DNA of 64,000 nt from assembly GCA_008638215.1 (NCBI GenBank), contig VTPN01000004.1, positions 1-64,000 of the forward strand, in the 5' to 3' direction. The notes below the pieces were generated by a model that saw only the letters and a program-made list of their open reading frames with translations, had not been told where the DNA came from and made no database searches. Both the position numbers and the translations under genes were made by a program. This DNA comes from Pelagibacteraceae bacterium (lineage in GTDB: Bacteria; Pseudomonadota; Alphaproteobacteria; HIMB59). Of the stretch, positions 18,128 to 26,951 are shown piece after piece (positions within the stretch are counted from its first letter, which is position 1; every line of letters begins with the position of its first letter).

Positions 18128-19930
18128 CTATTCTACAGTTACTGATTTTGCCAGATTTCTTGGTTGATCAATATCAGTTCCTTCACTTAAAGCAAAATAA
18201 TATGAAATTAATTGAAGGGGAATAGTATAAATGAAAGGTGTGTCAATAATGTTTTCTTTAGGCATATTAATCACTTTAATCTCTCCGTTAATTTTGCTCA
18301 TATTTTTTACACTTGATAAAATTATAATTTTTCCATTTCTGGCCGAGATTTCTTGAGCATTTGATAAAGATTTTTCAAATAAATCATTATTAGGAATAAG
18401 ACATACTGTAATCGAGTTCTTGTCTATTAGGGCAATAGGTCCATGCTTCATCTCACCTCCGGGAAAGCCTTCACTGTGCATATAAGAAATTTCTTTTAAC
18501 TTTAAAGAACCCTCGAGAGCAATGGGGTATACAATATTTCTGCCAATGAAATAACAAGCATTTGCTTCTGATAATTTTTTTGAAATTATTTTAGCACTAG
18601 GAGTAAATTCTTTAATAAGTTTTTCAATTTTTAAAGGTAGTTTATTTAATAGATTAATATTCATTTTATAAGTTTGATTAGTAATAGTTTTTTCCATTTT
18701 TCCAACTTCAAGTGCTAAGTTAGCTAGGCTAAGTAATTGACAAGTAAAGGCCTTAGTTGAGGCAACCCCTACTTCCTTTTGAGCATATGTGGGAATAGTA
18801 ACTTCAGCCTCTCTCACCATACTGCTTACTAAAGAGTTTGTAATAACTAATGATTTGTGATTGTTTTTTTTGACATATTTTAATGCCATTAATGTGTCCA
18901 TTGTTTCGCCTGATTGTGAGATAAAAACATAGAGAATTTTTTTATTTTTATGAATTTTCTTATATCTCAGTTCTGAAGCTAACTCTGCACTCACTTCTTT
19001 ATTAGTAAAATGATTAAAATAATATTCTCCCACCATTGCGGCATGATAGGCAGTACCACAGCCTACTAATACAATTTTATCCACTTCAAAGAGATATTTA
19101 AATTTTAACTCAAAATCGATAAAGTATTCAGAATTATATTTTGATTGTGTACTTTTTAGTACGCTAGGTTGTTCATGTATTTCTTTTAACATGAAGTGTT
19201 GAAAATTAGCTTTATCATAGGGGTTGAGGTATGAGATATTTTTTTGAAATAAAATTTTATTTTTTTTGTTCAGGTAGCTAATTTTATTTTTATTTATTTT
19301 AATTATATCTCCATCCTCACAGTGAAAAATTGTATCATGATAGTTGGAAAGAATTGATGAGTCAGAACATATATAAAATGAATTATTTTTATTTGAAATT
19401 GCTATGGGACTGCCATTTTTTAAAACATAAAAGCAATTATTTTTTTTTATGAAAATAACAAATGCAAAATTTCCTCGAATTGTTTTTTGAAAAACTTTAA
19501 TTGCATCATCAGCATCCTTATATTTATCAATCAAATAACTCAAATAATAAAAACTAACTTCAGTATCAGATTTAATATTTTTTGGAATTTCATTATATCG
19601 ATTTTGAATTTTTGAATAATTTTCAATTATACCATTGCACACCAATGTTAGGTTTTCATTAGAAAAGGGGTGCGCATTATTCCTACTTACAATTCCATGT
19701 GTTGCCCATCGAGTATGCCCAATGACCCCAGAAAAAATCTTGTCAGATATATTTTTAGATTTATTTTCTAAATTTGAAATTTTACCTACACTTTTGATAG
19801 TTCTTATTTTTTGATCAGAAAATAATGAAATGCCTGCAGAGTCATATCCTCTGTACTCTAATTTCTTTAAAATTTCTATCGCATCTACCTTTAAAGATTT
19901 AGAATTTAGGATACCTACAATACCGCACAT
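18128..19930 (-). CDS. glmS: Glucosamine-6-phosphate synthase (glutamine-dependent)
   Basis: This 600-residue enzyme forms glucosamine-6-phosphate from fructose-6-phosphate and glutamine, the entry to amino-sugar synthesis. The N-terminal glutaminase has catalytic Cys2 (MCGIVGILNS) and LEYRGYDSAGIS, HTRWATHG and CNGIIENY. Two SIS isomerase domains follow (VGCGTAYHAAMVGEYY, SQSGETMDTLMAL, EVGVASTKAFTCQL). The end DQPRNLAKSVTVE is the family's C-terminal tail. Its start shares a base with the glmU stop (TAATG). No glmS ribozyme could fit in that junction. Confidence 0.98.
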   Translation of the reverse strand: MCGIVGILNSKSLKVDAIEILKKLEYRGYDSAGISLFSDQKIRTIKSVGKISNLENKSKNISDKIFSGVIGHTRWATHGIVSRNNAHPFSNENLTLVCNGIIENYSKIQNRYNEIPKNIKSDTEVSFYYLSYLIDKYKDADDAIKVFQKTIRGNFAFVIFIKKNNCFYVLKNGSPIAISNKNNSFYICSDSSILSNYHDTIFHCEDGDIIKINKNKISYLNKKNKILFQKNISYLNPYDKANFQHFMLKEIHEQPSVLKSTQSKYNSEYFIDFELKFKYLFEVDKIVLVGCGTAYHAAMVGEYYFNHFTNKEVSAELASELRYKKIHKNKKILYVFISQSGETMDTLMALKYVKKNNHKSLVITNSLVSSMVREAEVTIPTYAQKEVGVASTKAFTCQLLSLANLALEVGKMEKTITNQTYKMNINLLNKLPLKIEKLIKEFTPSAKIISKKLSEANACYFIGRNIVYPIALEGSLKLKEISYMHSEGFPGGEMKHGPIALIDKNSITVCLIPNNDLFEKSLSNAQEISARNGKIIILSSVKNMSKINGEIKVINMPKENIIDTPFIYTIPLQLISYYFALSEGTDIDQPRNLAKSVTVE

Positions 19931-21219
19931 TATCTTTTAAAGTTTTTCAAATTTTTTTGCTTCGCCCTACTTATGGAAAAATAATTTTTGGGAACATTCT
20001 TTGTAATTACCGATCCTGCGGCAATGTATGAATTATTACCAATATTAACCGGAGCAATAATTGAGGAATTTGTACCGATAAAACAATTATCACCAATTTT
20101 TGAATGAAATTTATTTTTTCCATCAAAATTACAAGTTATAGTGCCAGCTCCAATATTAGAGTTTTTACCAATCGTGCTATCTCCCAAATATGATAGGTGA
20201 TTAACTTTAACTTTACTTGCCAACTTAGAATTTTTTATTTCAACAAAGTTACCTATTTTAACATCATCTTGTAAAATAGCCTCTGGTCTTAGTCTTGCAA
20301 AAGGTCCTATTAAGCAATTTTTTCCAACATAACAATTTTCTAAGTATGAAAATGATTTAATAGTAGTTCCTTTTAAAATCTTAACTCCTTTTTTGATAAC
20401 AACATTAGGCTCTATAATAACATCTTTTGATATCTGAACATCAGTTTCTATATATACCGTTTCAGGATGTAAAATTTTTACACCAGAATTTATTAATTTG
20501 GATTTGATTATATCTTGTGAAATTTTTTCCAAATCATTTAATTCTTTAAAATTATTTACTCCTAATATAGGAGATTTATCATTTATATAAGCTTTCAATT
20601 TCAAATTCTGCTTATGAGAAATATCTATTAAATCTGTGATATAGTATTCTTTCTTTATTTTATTTTTTATAAGACTAAAAACGTTCTTGATAGATTTTTT
20701 TGATATTAAAAAAATACCTGTATTTACTAATTTGACATTTTTTTCGTCTGCATTACAGTCCGACTCTTCTACTATCTTTATTAGCCTGTCCTTATTTAGA
20801 ATTATCCTGCCATATCCACTGGGGTTATTGGCATTTTGAGATAATACAGAAATATCAACTTTTGATTTAATTCCATCAGATAAAAAATTATTGATAATTT
20901 TATAATCAAATATTGGCGTATCGGCTAGAAGAACTAGATAATAATCAAAATTCTTATTAGAATTATAAAATTGTTTGATCGCCCCTCCTGTTCCATCAAT
21001 AGGGTTTTGTATAAATAGCTCCTTATTTTTACTTTCAATAAAATGAGAATTTGTCTTGCTTGTTATTATCTTTATTTGATTAATATTCTTATTTTTTTCT
21101 AAAGCTTCTATATTAAAATCAATTAACTGCTTTCCCGAAATGGAGTGAACAAATTTTGGTAAATCTGAATTGAATCTTTTACTTTTACCTGCAGAAAGAA
21201 TAATGGCGCAAATTTTCAT
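19930..21219 (-). CDS. glmU: Bifunctional UDP-GlcNAc pyrophosphorylase / GlcN-1-P acetyltransferase
   Basis: This 429-residue enzyme acetylates glucosamine-1-phosphate and couples it to UTP, giving UDP-GlcNAc. The N-terminal uridyltransferase half has ILSAGKSKRFNSDLPKFVH (8-26, nucleotide loop) and IDGTGGAIKQF. The C-terminal half is a left-handed beta helix of hexapeptide repeats (INSGVKIL...IGPFARLRPEA...GAGTITCNFDGKNKF...GTNSSIIAPVNIG). It is a little shorter than the E. coli enzyme. With glmS next door and glmM at 49073-50425, the whole route to UDP-GlcNAc is in this window. Confidence 0.96.
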   Translation of the reverse strand: MKICAIILSAGKSKRFNSDLPKFVHSISGKQLIDFNIEALEKNKNINQIKIITSKTNSHFIESKNKELFIQNPIDGTGGAIKQFYNSNKNFDYYLVLLADTPIFDYKIINNFLSDGIKSKVDISVLSQNANNPSGYGRIILNKDRLIKIVEESDCNADEKNVKLVNTGIFLISKKSIKNVFSLIKNKIKKEYYITDLIDISHKQNLKLKAYINDKSPILGVNNFKELNDLEKISQDIIKSKLINSGVKILHPETVYIETDVQISKDVIIEPNVVIKKGVKILKGTTIKSFSYLENCYVGKNCLIGPFARLRPEAILQDDVKIGNFVEIKNSKLASKVKVNHLSYLGDSTIGKNSNIGAGTITCNFDGKNKFHSKIGDNCFIGTNSSIIAPVNIGNNSYIAAGSVITKNVPKNYFSISRAKQKNLKNFKR

Positions 21220-21251
21220 AAAGTAGTAAAATAATAGTAATAGATCTAAGC

Positions 21252-21280
21252 TTTACACTAAAAATATATCTAATTATGTA
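21252..21280 (+). promoter_or_regulatory. Predicted promoter for the threonylcarbamoyl-AMP synthase gene
   Basis: TTTACA (21252-21257) and TATGTA (21275-21280) are 17 bases apart. The ATG at 21285 begins four bases after the -10, so the transcription start would fall on or beside the start codon, giving a leaderless mRNA. No Shine-Dalgarno is present, consistent with that. Confidence 0.4.
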
Positions 21281-21284
21281 AATT

Positions 21285-22220
21285 ATGACGATAATTGTAA
21301 AAAAAAATTTTTCACCATCTCTATTTAATATAATTAAACATAAAATTAATAATCAAGAGTTGGTAAGTCTTCCTACTGAGACAGTCTATGGCTTAGCAGG
21401 TCTTGGCACAAACATAAAATCTGCAAACAAGATTTATCAGATTAAAAATAGGCCGCTTCACAAAAAACTGATATTTCATTGTTCTGACATAAAAATGGTC
21501 AAAAGATTTTTTTTCTTAGATCAAGAAAACGAAATTTTAGCTAAAAGATTTTGGCCTGGTCCAATTACCTTAATTTTAAAGAGAAAATCACTTCAAATTC
21601 CAAAATCACTAACTCTAAATAATGATTGTGCTGTTAGAATACCAAGAAACGATTTTACAATAGAGGTAATAAAAAAAATAGGCTCACCTTTGGTAATGCC
21701 TTCAGCAAATAAATTTAAAAAATTAAGTCCAATTAATGCAAAGATGGTAGCGGAACAATTTAAAGATACTAATTTATTCATAATTGATGGGGGTAAATGC
21801 AGCGTTGGACTAGAGTCAACTCTAGTAAAAATACGTAATAGTGAATTAGAGGTTATCAGACCAGGAAAAATAAGCATAGAACAGCTTAAAAAGGAATTAC
21901 CTTATATTAGTACAAAGAAAAATGGTGAGAAGTTTTTTTCAGGAACTTCTAAAAAACACTATTCACCAAACAAAAAGATTTACTTAGATGTGAAAAAACC
22001 ACTAAATAAAACTGCCTATCTAAATTTTGGAAAAAAACATAAAAAAGAATTTAAAAATCTAAGTCAAAAAGGAAGTCTCAATGAAGCTGCTAAAAATTTA
22101 TATCATTTTATTTTTTTAGCAGATCAAAATAAAAATTTTAAAACAATATCAATTGCCCCTATTCCTCATCGTGACATTGGTGAAGCAATTAATGATCGTT
22201 TAAAAAGGGCATCAAAATGA
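21285..22220 (+). CDS. L-threonylcarbamoyladenylate synthase (Sua5 type)
   Basis: This 311-residue Sua5/YciO/YrdC enzyme makes threonylcarbamoyl-AMP from threonine, bicarbonate and ATP for the t6A37 modification of tRNAs reading ANN codons. The YrdC domain fills the first 200 residues: LVSLPTETVYGLAGLGTN, KIYQIKNRPLHKKL, RFWPGPITLILKRK, VRIPRN and MPSANKF. The extra C-terminal third (from about 215) corresponds to the Sua5 domain, so this is Sua5-like rather than the short TsaC. The stop overlaps the next ATG as ATGA. Confidence 0.93.
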   Translation: MTIIVKKNFSPSLFNIIKHKINNQELVSLPTETVYGLAGLGTNIKSANKIYQIKNRPLHKKLIFHCSDIKMVKRFFFLDQENEILAKRFWPGPITLILKRKSLQIPKSLTLNNDCAVRIPRNDFTIEVIKKIGSPLVMPSANKFKKLSPINAKMVAEQFKDTNLFIIDGGKCSVGLESTLVKIRNSELEVIRPGKISIEQLKKELPYISTKKNGEKFFSGTSKKHYSPNKKIYLDVKKPLNKTAYLNFGKKHKKEFKNLSQKGSLNEAAKNLYHFIFLADQNKNFKTISIAPIPHRDIGEAINDRLKRASK

Positions 22221-23482
22221 AATTTCCAAAAATAGTTAGGGAAAATAACAATAGAATAATTGCTTTCCCCACAAATACAAAAGAAGTCTCAAATATAGTA
22301 AAGTTTTCAAAAAAAAATGGTTTGAACATCATTCCTCTGGGGGGAGAAACAAATAGAGTTGATGGCACAAAACCTGATAAAAAATCTAAAAATATATTCA
22401 TTAGCTTCTCTAAAATGAAAAAAATTTTAGAAATAGATACAGATAATTTAATCATGACTGTTGAAAGTGGAGTTACGCTTCAAAAAATTCAACAAAAATC
22501 ATTATCCAAAAATTTGTTTTTCCCGGTCAACATTGCCCCTAGTGATAAATGCACGATTGGAGGAAATATTTCAACCAATGTTGGTGGGCTTCAAACACTA
22601 AAATATGGAAATATTGAAGATCATATAAATGGACTAGAAGTTGTAATGTCTGATGGAACAGTCTTAAATTTTTTAAGTAAATTAAAGAAAGATAACTTTG
22701 GTCCTAAATTGTGGAAAATTTTTTGTGGTTCTGAGGGTATTTTTGGAATAATTACTAAAGCAAATTTAAATTTAAAACCTAAAAATAAATATAAAACGAC
22801 ATATTTTCTTGAATTAAGAAACTTAGATAAAACAATTTTACTATTTAAAAGATTAAGAAATGCATTTTATGATCATCTAACTAGTTTTGAAATTATTTTT
22901 CCTATCCCTAGCTCCATATTACTAAATCAAAAATCTAACTTTCACCTAATAGTGGAAATGCATTCAAATGAAAAAAACAAGTTCCAAAAACCTTTAAAAG
23001 ATATTTTTCAAAAATATCTAGCTAAAATAATTAAAATTGAAAATAATATTAAGAATTCTTGGATTTGGAAAAAAAGAGAAGAACTTGTTCATATACAGAA
23101 GGATTTAAAATATAATCATAAATTCGATATTTCATTGCCCTTATCTCATTGGAAGAATTTTATTTCAAAGACTAATAAATTTATAAAAACCAACAAGCAA
23201 TTTTCACCCTATTTTTTTGGCCATTTAGGTGATGGAAATTTACATTGTAATTTCAAAGTTGAGAATGAAAATGAAAAAGATATTAAACTTTTATCTAAAT
23301 ACATTTACGAATTAACGTTATCTCTTAATGGAAGCATTGCGGCAGAGCATGGACTTGGACAAAAAAAGAATATGCTCCTTAAGAGATATAAATCAAAAAA
23401 ATATTATAATTTTTTGATAAATTTCAAAAAATATTTAGATCCAAATAAAAATCTTGGGGTTAATAAGCTATTTAAGTCCTAA
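22217..23482 (+). CDS. FAD-linked 2-hydroxyacid oxidase/dehydrogenase
   Basis: This 421-residue flavoprotein of the GlcD/D-2-hydroxyglutarate/D-lactate dehydrogenase family oxidises a D-2-hydroxyacid. The PCMH FAD domain has IIPLGGETNRVDG (about 34-46) and DKCTIGGNISTNVGGLQTLKYG. The C-terminal FAD-oxidase domain has GHLGDGNLHCNF (metal/substrate His) and SIAAEHGLGQKKN. It is shorter than the usual 460-480 residues. The exact substrate (2-hydroxyglutarate, lactate or glycolate) cannot be read by eye. It is coupled to the upstream Sua5-like gene, a pairing common in Alphaproteobacteria, and converges on the next gene with a 15-base overlap. Confidence 0.88.
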   Translation: MKFPKIVRENNNRIIAFPTNTKEVSNIVKFSKKNGLNIIPLGGETNRVDGTKPDKKSKNIFISFSKMKKILEIDTDNLIMTVESGVTLQKIQQKSLSKNLFFPVNIAPSDKCTIGGNISTNVGGLQTLKYGNIEDHINGLEVVMSDGTVLNFLSKLKKDNFGPKLWKIFCGSEGIFGIITKANLNLKPKNKYKTTYFLELRNLDKTILLFKRLRNAFYDHLTSFEIIFPIPSSILLNQKSNFHLIVEMHSNEKNKFQKPLKDIFQKYLAKIIKIENNIKNSWIWKKREELVHIQKDLKYNHKFDISLPLSHWKNFISKTNKFIKTNKQFSPYFFGHLGDGNLHCNFKVENENEKDIKLLSKYIYELTLSLNGSIAAEHGLGQKKNMLLKRYKSKKYYNFLINFKKYLDPNKNLGVNKLFKS

Positions 23483-24757
23483 GTAATCTTTGAGTTTAAA
23501 ATAGCTCATCGCTAGGACTAAAAGCGGGGTATCAACTAAACCAAAGCCAGGAAAATTGTGATGACGTATTTTTTCAAACAAGCGAAAATTCGAATCATAT
23601 GATGTTAGCGTTTGTGCTAACATTTTTCCAACCATAGTCGTTAATGCAAGACCATGACCGGAATAACCCTGAGCAAAAAAAATATCTCTACTAATCGCCC
23701 CTATATGAGGAAATCTATTTGCCGTAATTGCCACATGGCCGCTCCATGTACACAATGCCTTAAATTTTTCAATTCCTGGAAGTATTTTTTGAATACTTTT
23801 TTTAAGAGAATTTTCCAGATTAATTGGATCAATATTTGAATAACTTACTCCCCCACCAAATATTAAATTACTGTTTCCATCTAACCTAAAGTAATTGAGA
23901 ACAAAAAGCATATCGCCTACAGTAATTTTTCTTTTAAAATAAGCAGACAAATATTTTTCTGGAATATCAGTATAAGCAGACACATATGTTTTTACTGGCA
24001 TAATTTTTCTTCGAAGTTCTTTATTTAAATTATTCAGATATGCATTACAACATAAGACCATCTTGTCAGCTGTAACCTCGAAGTTATTAGTTAGCTGTAT
24101 TTTTATTTTACCATTTTGTTTATATGACAAAACCTCTGTTTCCTCATAAATCTTACAATTTTTATTTTTGAGTACTTCTTTAGCTAATCCGAGGCAATAA
24201 TTTAAAGGATGGATTTGTCCACACTCTGAGTCAAACATTGCTGACTGATAATATGGGCTATCGAAATAATCTTGCATTTGATTTTTTGACAAATAACGAG
24301 CAGATTTATATTCAAATTGATTTTGAAGTTGATCGACAAATCTTTTTAATTCTTCGTCATGTGATTTTGTAACACTTGTCAGCAAATAGCCTTCAATCAA
24401 ATCACAGTCTATTTTAAGTTCTTTAATATTTTTTTTTACTTCTCGAACTGCATCAACAGTAAAATTCCACAAAGTTTTGATTTCATCTTCACTATGTTTT
24501 TGCCGTGAATAATCCTCTGAAGAAAAGCCATGCAATAATTGTCCACCATTTCTTCCAGTAGCACCCCAACCTACCTTATTCTTCTCTAAAATTACTATAG
24601 TGAGCTCTGGATTGGCTTTATTAAGATAATAAGCGGTAGATATCCCCGAAAGTCCTGCTCCTATTATACAAACATCACATTGTATGCTTTCATTTAATTT
24701 GTTAGAATCTAAGCTATATGCTTTCGTTCTTACATAATAATTATCTGAATAATTCAT
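23468..24757 (-). CDS. puuB: FAD-dependent amine oxidase, gamma-glutamylputrescine oxidase-like
   Basis: This roughly 429-residue DAO/DadA-family flavoenzyme has the dinucleotide-binding motif VCIIGAGLSGISTAYYL near the N-terminus, GWGATGRNGGQLLHGF next to it, and the C-terminal RFPHIGAISRDIFFAQGYSGHGLALT typical of PuuB. PuuB oxidises gamma-glutamylputrescine to the aldehyde with release of ammonia and H2O2. The start chosen is ATG at 24757 (MNYSDNYYVRT); in-frame TTG 24775 and ATG 24766 are further upstream. It faces the puuA-like gene across 40 bases. Specificity is inferred from family and neighbours; a sarcosine- or other amine-oxidase role is possible. Confidence 0.82.
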   Translation of the reverse strand: MNYSDNYYVRTKAYSLDSNKLNESIQCDVCIIGAGLSGISTAYYLNKANPELTIVILEKNKVGWGATGRNGGQLLHGFSSEDYSRQKHSEDEIKTLWNFTVDAVREVKKNIKELKIDCDLIEGYLLTSVTKSHDEELKRFVDQLQNQFEYKSARYLSKNQMQDYFDSPYYQSAMFDSECGQIHPLNYCLGLAKEVLKNKNCKIYEETEVLSYKQNGKIKIQLTNNFEVTADKMVLCCNAYLNNLNKELRRKIMPVKTYVSAYTDIPEKYLSAYFKRKITVGDMLFVLNYFRLDGNSNLIFGGGVSYSNIDPINLENSLKKSIQKILPGIEKFKALCTWSGHVAITANRFPHIGAISRDIFFAQGYSGHGLALTTMVGKMLAQTLTSYDSNFRLFEKIRHHNFPGFGLVDTPLLVLAMSYFKLKDYLGLK

Positions 24758-24778
24758 CAGATACATAAATAACAAATT

Positions 24779-24784
24779 TTATAC
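24779..24784 (+). promoter_or_regulatory. Candidate -10 (TTATAC) for the puuA-like gene
   Basis: TTATAC lies 13 bases before the ATG at 24798, within the 40-base divergent gap. A TATACT at 24791-24796 is too close to the ATG to act for this start. No clear -35 or Shine-Dalgarno is seen. Confidence 0.25.
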
Positions 24785-24797
24785 ATCACTTATACTT

Positions 24798-26150
24798 ATG
24801 AATAATTACATAGAATGGTTTAAAAAGAATAAAATTACAGAGGTGGAGTGCCTAATTCCTGATAATTCAGGTATTCCCCGAGGTAAGATTCTTCCAACTA
24901 AAAAATTTTTAAGTTCTTTCGAATCTGGGGGGCTAAGATTACCTCTGCATTTATTCTTATTATCGGTATCGCGGAGTGTCTCTTATTCAATTGATGAACA
25001 ACTTTTAAATCCTACCGATGGTGATTTTATACTCAAACCCGATTTTAATACTTTGAGACTAGTTCCATGGTATGAAGAACCAACAGCTCAAATAATTTGT
25101 GATGCGGTTGATAGCAATGAAAAAGAAATAGAGGTTTATTCAAGAGGAATTTTAAAAAGAGTAATAGGTTTATTCAATAACATGGGTATTGATCCAATTA
25201 TAGCTCCAGAAATTGAATTTTATCTGGTTAAAAAAAATAACGATCCAGACTACCCTCTTGAAACACCCTCTGGTCAATCAGGACGTACAGAAAAAGGAAA
25301 TCAGTCATACGGAATCGATGCTATTAATGAATTTGACCATATTTTCGAAGATCTCTACGACTATTGTGAGGCACAAGATTTAGACGTGGAGAACATTAAT
25401 CATGAGGACGGTCCTGCCCAAATGGAGATTAATTTTAAACATGGAAATCCTTTAGACTTAGCTGATCAGGTTTTTTTATTTAAAAGAACTCTCAGACAAA
25501 CAGCTCTCAAACATAATCTCTATGCAACTTTTATGGCAAAACCCCTGGAAGACTCTCCCGGAAACTCAATGCACATTCATCAATCCCTATTAAAAAGAGG
25601 AAAACCGATATTTGTAAATCAGGATTTAAAAACAACCAACTACTTTGACCGATATCTAGGGGGATTGCAAAAATACTCAAAATCATTCCTACCGTTATTT
25701 GCCCCCAATGTTAATTCATTTAAGAGATTAAGAGGTTACTGGGAGGAAGGAACACCATTCAATTTAAATTGGGGTTATGAGAATAGAACATGTGGGTTTA
25801 GAGTTCCAAACTTTAACTCCCCTCATCAAGCTAGGATCGAAAATAGACTCTGTGGTTCTGATGTTAATCCTTACTTAGCTATTGCTGCTACCCTAGCTGC
25901 TGGATATTTAGGGATAAAAAAGAAATTGAAAGCTACGCAAGAAACAAAAAAATCTGCCTATAACGTCAATGTTTCTCTTACTGAAAGTATTTACCAATCT
26001 ATTGATATTTTTTCACGATCAAAAGAGGCCAAAGAAATATTTGGAGAGACGTTCGTTGAACTTTTTTGTTCTATAAAAGATTTAGAAGTAAATGCTTACA
26101 ATAAAATAATTACAGCCTGGGAGCGTGAATATTTACTTTTGAACGTTTGA
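24798..26150 (+). CDS. puuA: Glutamine synthetase family protein, gamma-glutamylputrescine synthetase-like
   Basis: This 450-residue GS-fold ligase has IAPEIEFYLV (metal Glu), NHEDGPAQMEINFKHGNPL, SPGNSMHIHQSL (metal His) and the ATP/glutamate-site RLRGYWEEGTPFNLNWGYENRTCGFRVP and RIENRLCGSDVNPYLAIAA. It lacks the long N-terminus and adenylylation-loop Tyr context of true GlnA, and resembles PuuA, which joins glutamate to putrescine using ATP. Neighbouring amine oxidase, putrescine importer and agmatine genes support this. Other gamma-glutamyl-amine ligases of the family are possible. Its end overlaps the convergent potI stop by 18 bases. Confidence 0.85.
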   Translation: MNNYIEWFKKNKITEVECLIPDNSGIPRGKILPTKKFLSSFESGGLRLPLHLFLLSVSRSVSYSIDEQLLNPTDGDFILKPDFNTLRLVPWYEEPTAQIICDAVDSNEKEIEVYSRGILKRVIGLFNNMGIDPIIAPEIEFYLVKKNNDPDYPLETPSGQSGRTEKGNQSYGIDAINEFDHIFEDLYDYCEAQDLDVENINHEDGPAQMEINFKHGNPLDLADQVFLFKRTLRQTALKHNLYATFMAKPLEDSPGNSMHIHQSLLKRGKPIFVNQDLKTTNYFDRYLGGLQKYSKSFLPLFAPNVNSFKRLRGYWEEGTPFNLNWGYENRTCGFRVPNFNSPHQARIENRLCGSDVNPYLAIAATLAAGYLGIKKKLKATQETKKSAYNVNVSLTESIYQSIDIFSRSKEAKEIFGETFVELFCSIKDLEVNAYNKIITAWEREYLLLNV

Positions 26151-26951
26151 TCGATTCACAAAATAAAATATAACTGCAGCAATTACCACAAATAACATAA
26201 TCATTGAGGATAATGCATTTACCTCAGGGCTTAACCCTAATCTTACTTTTGAAAAAACAACTATAGGTAATGTATTTGCCCCAGGGCCAGTTGTAAAACT
26301 AGCAACAACTAAATCATCCAATGAAAGAGTAAAGGCTAAAAGCCATCCTGAAATTATTGAAGGTAAAATTACTGGAGCTGTGATTTTCCAAAAAATTTTA
26401 TTTGGCAAGGTGCCTAGGTCTTGGGCAGCTTCCTCAATATTTTTATCATAACTACTTAATCGAGATTGGATTATAACAGCAACAAAAGCTACAGAAAAAG
26501 TAATATGTGAAATTAATACCGTTAATTGACCTTTGCTTGAAGGAAATCCAATTAAATGATTTGAAGAAATAAAAAAAAGAAGTAAAGAAAGGCCTAAGAT
26601 TATTTCCGGCATCACTAAGGGAGATGAACTTAAAAAAATAAAAAATGGCCGAGCCGGAATTTTAGGAATTCTAACTAATGAATATCCAATCATCACTCCT
26701 AAAAGTGTTGCAAATGTAGCAGATAAAGATGCGATCTTTATACTAATCATAAAAGCTTCTAATATTTGCTCATTTCTAAAAAGTTCTCCATACCATCTAA
26801 AAGAAAATCCTTTCCATACCATCACTCTTTTATTGTCATTAAACGAATAAACAATCAAAGTCAGAATAGGAAAATACAAAAATGCAAATCCAATAGTTAA
26901 GAAAAAAGATTTAAGAAAAATTTTATTCATTTTTAAAATGATATTTTGCAT
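26133..26951 (-). CDS. potI: Polyamine ABC transporter permease, PotI/PotC type
   Basis: This inner-membrane permease of about 272 residues has six hydrophobic segments. The first is FFLTIGFAFLYFPILTLIVYSF. The cytoplasmic EAA loop is IEEAAQDLGTLPNKIFWKITAPVILPSII (about 177-205), which docks with the ATPase. A later in-frame ATG at 26930 (MNKIFLKSFF) overlaps the potH stop by eight bases and may be the real start. It is the last gene of the potF-potG-potH-potI run, in the E. coli potFGHI order. Confidence 0.93.
   Translation of the reverse strand: MQNIILKMNKIFLKSFFLTIGFAFLYFPILTLIVYSFNDNKRVMVWKGFSFRWYGELFRNEQILEAFMISIKIASLSATFATLLGVMIGYSLVRIPKIPARPFFIFLSSSPLVMPEIILGLSLLLFFISSNHLIGFPSSKGQLTVLISHITFSVAFVAVIIQSRLSSYDKNIEEAAQDLGTLPNKIFWKITAPVILPSIISGWLLAFTLSLDDLVVASFTTGPGANTLPIVVFSKVRLGLSPEVNALSSMIMLFVVIAAVIFYFVNRSNVQK

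Noticed and set aside
19925-19940. glmS ribozyme upstream of glmS
   Set aside because: glmU stop and glmS start overlap (TAATG), and the ribozyme is a Firmicutes feature; no room or motif here.
24798-26150. Main glutamine synthetase GlnA
   Set aside because: GS fold but PuuA-like length and motifs, next to an amine oxidase and putrescine import; glnB/glnA context absent.
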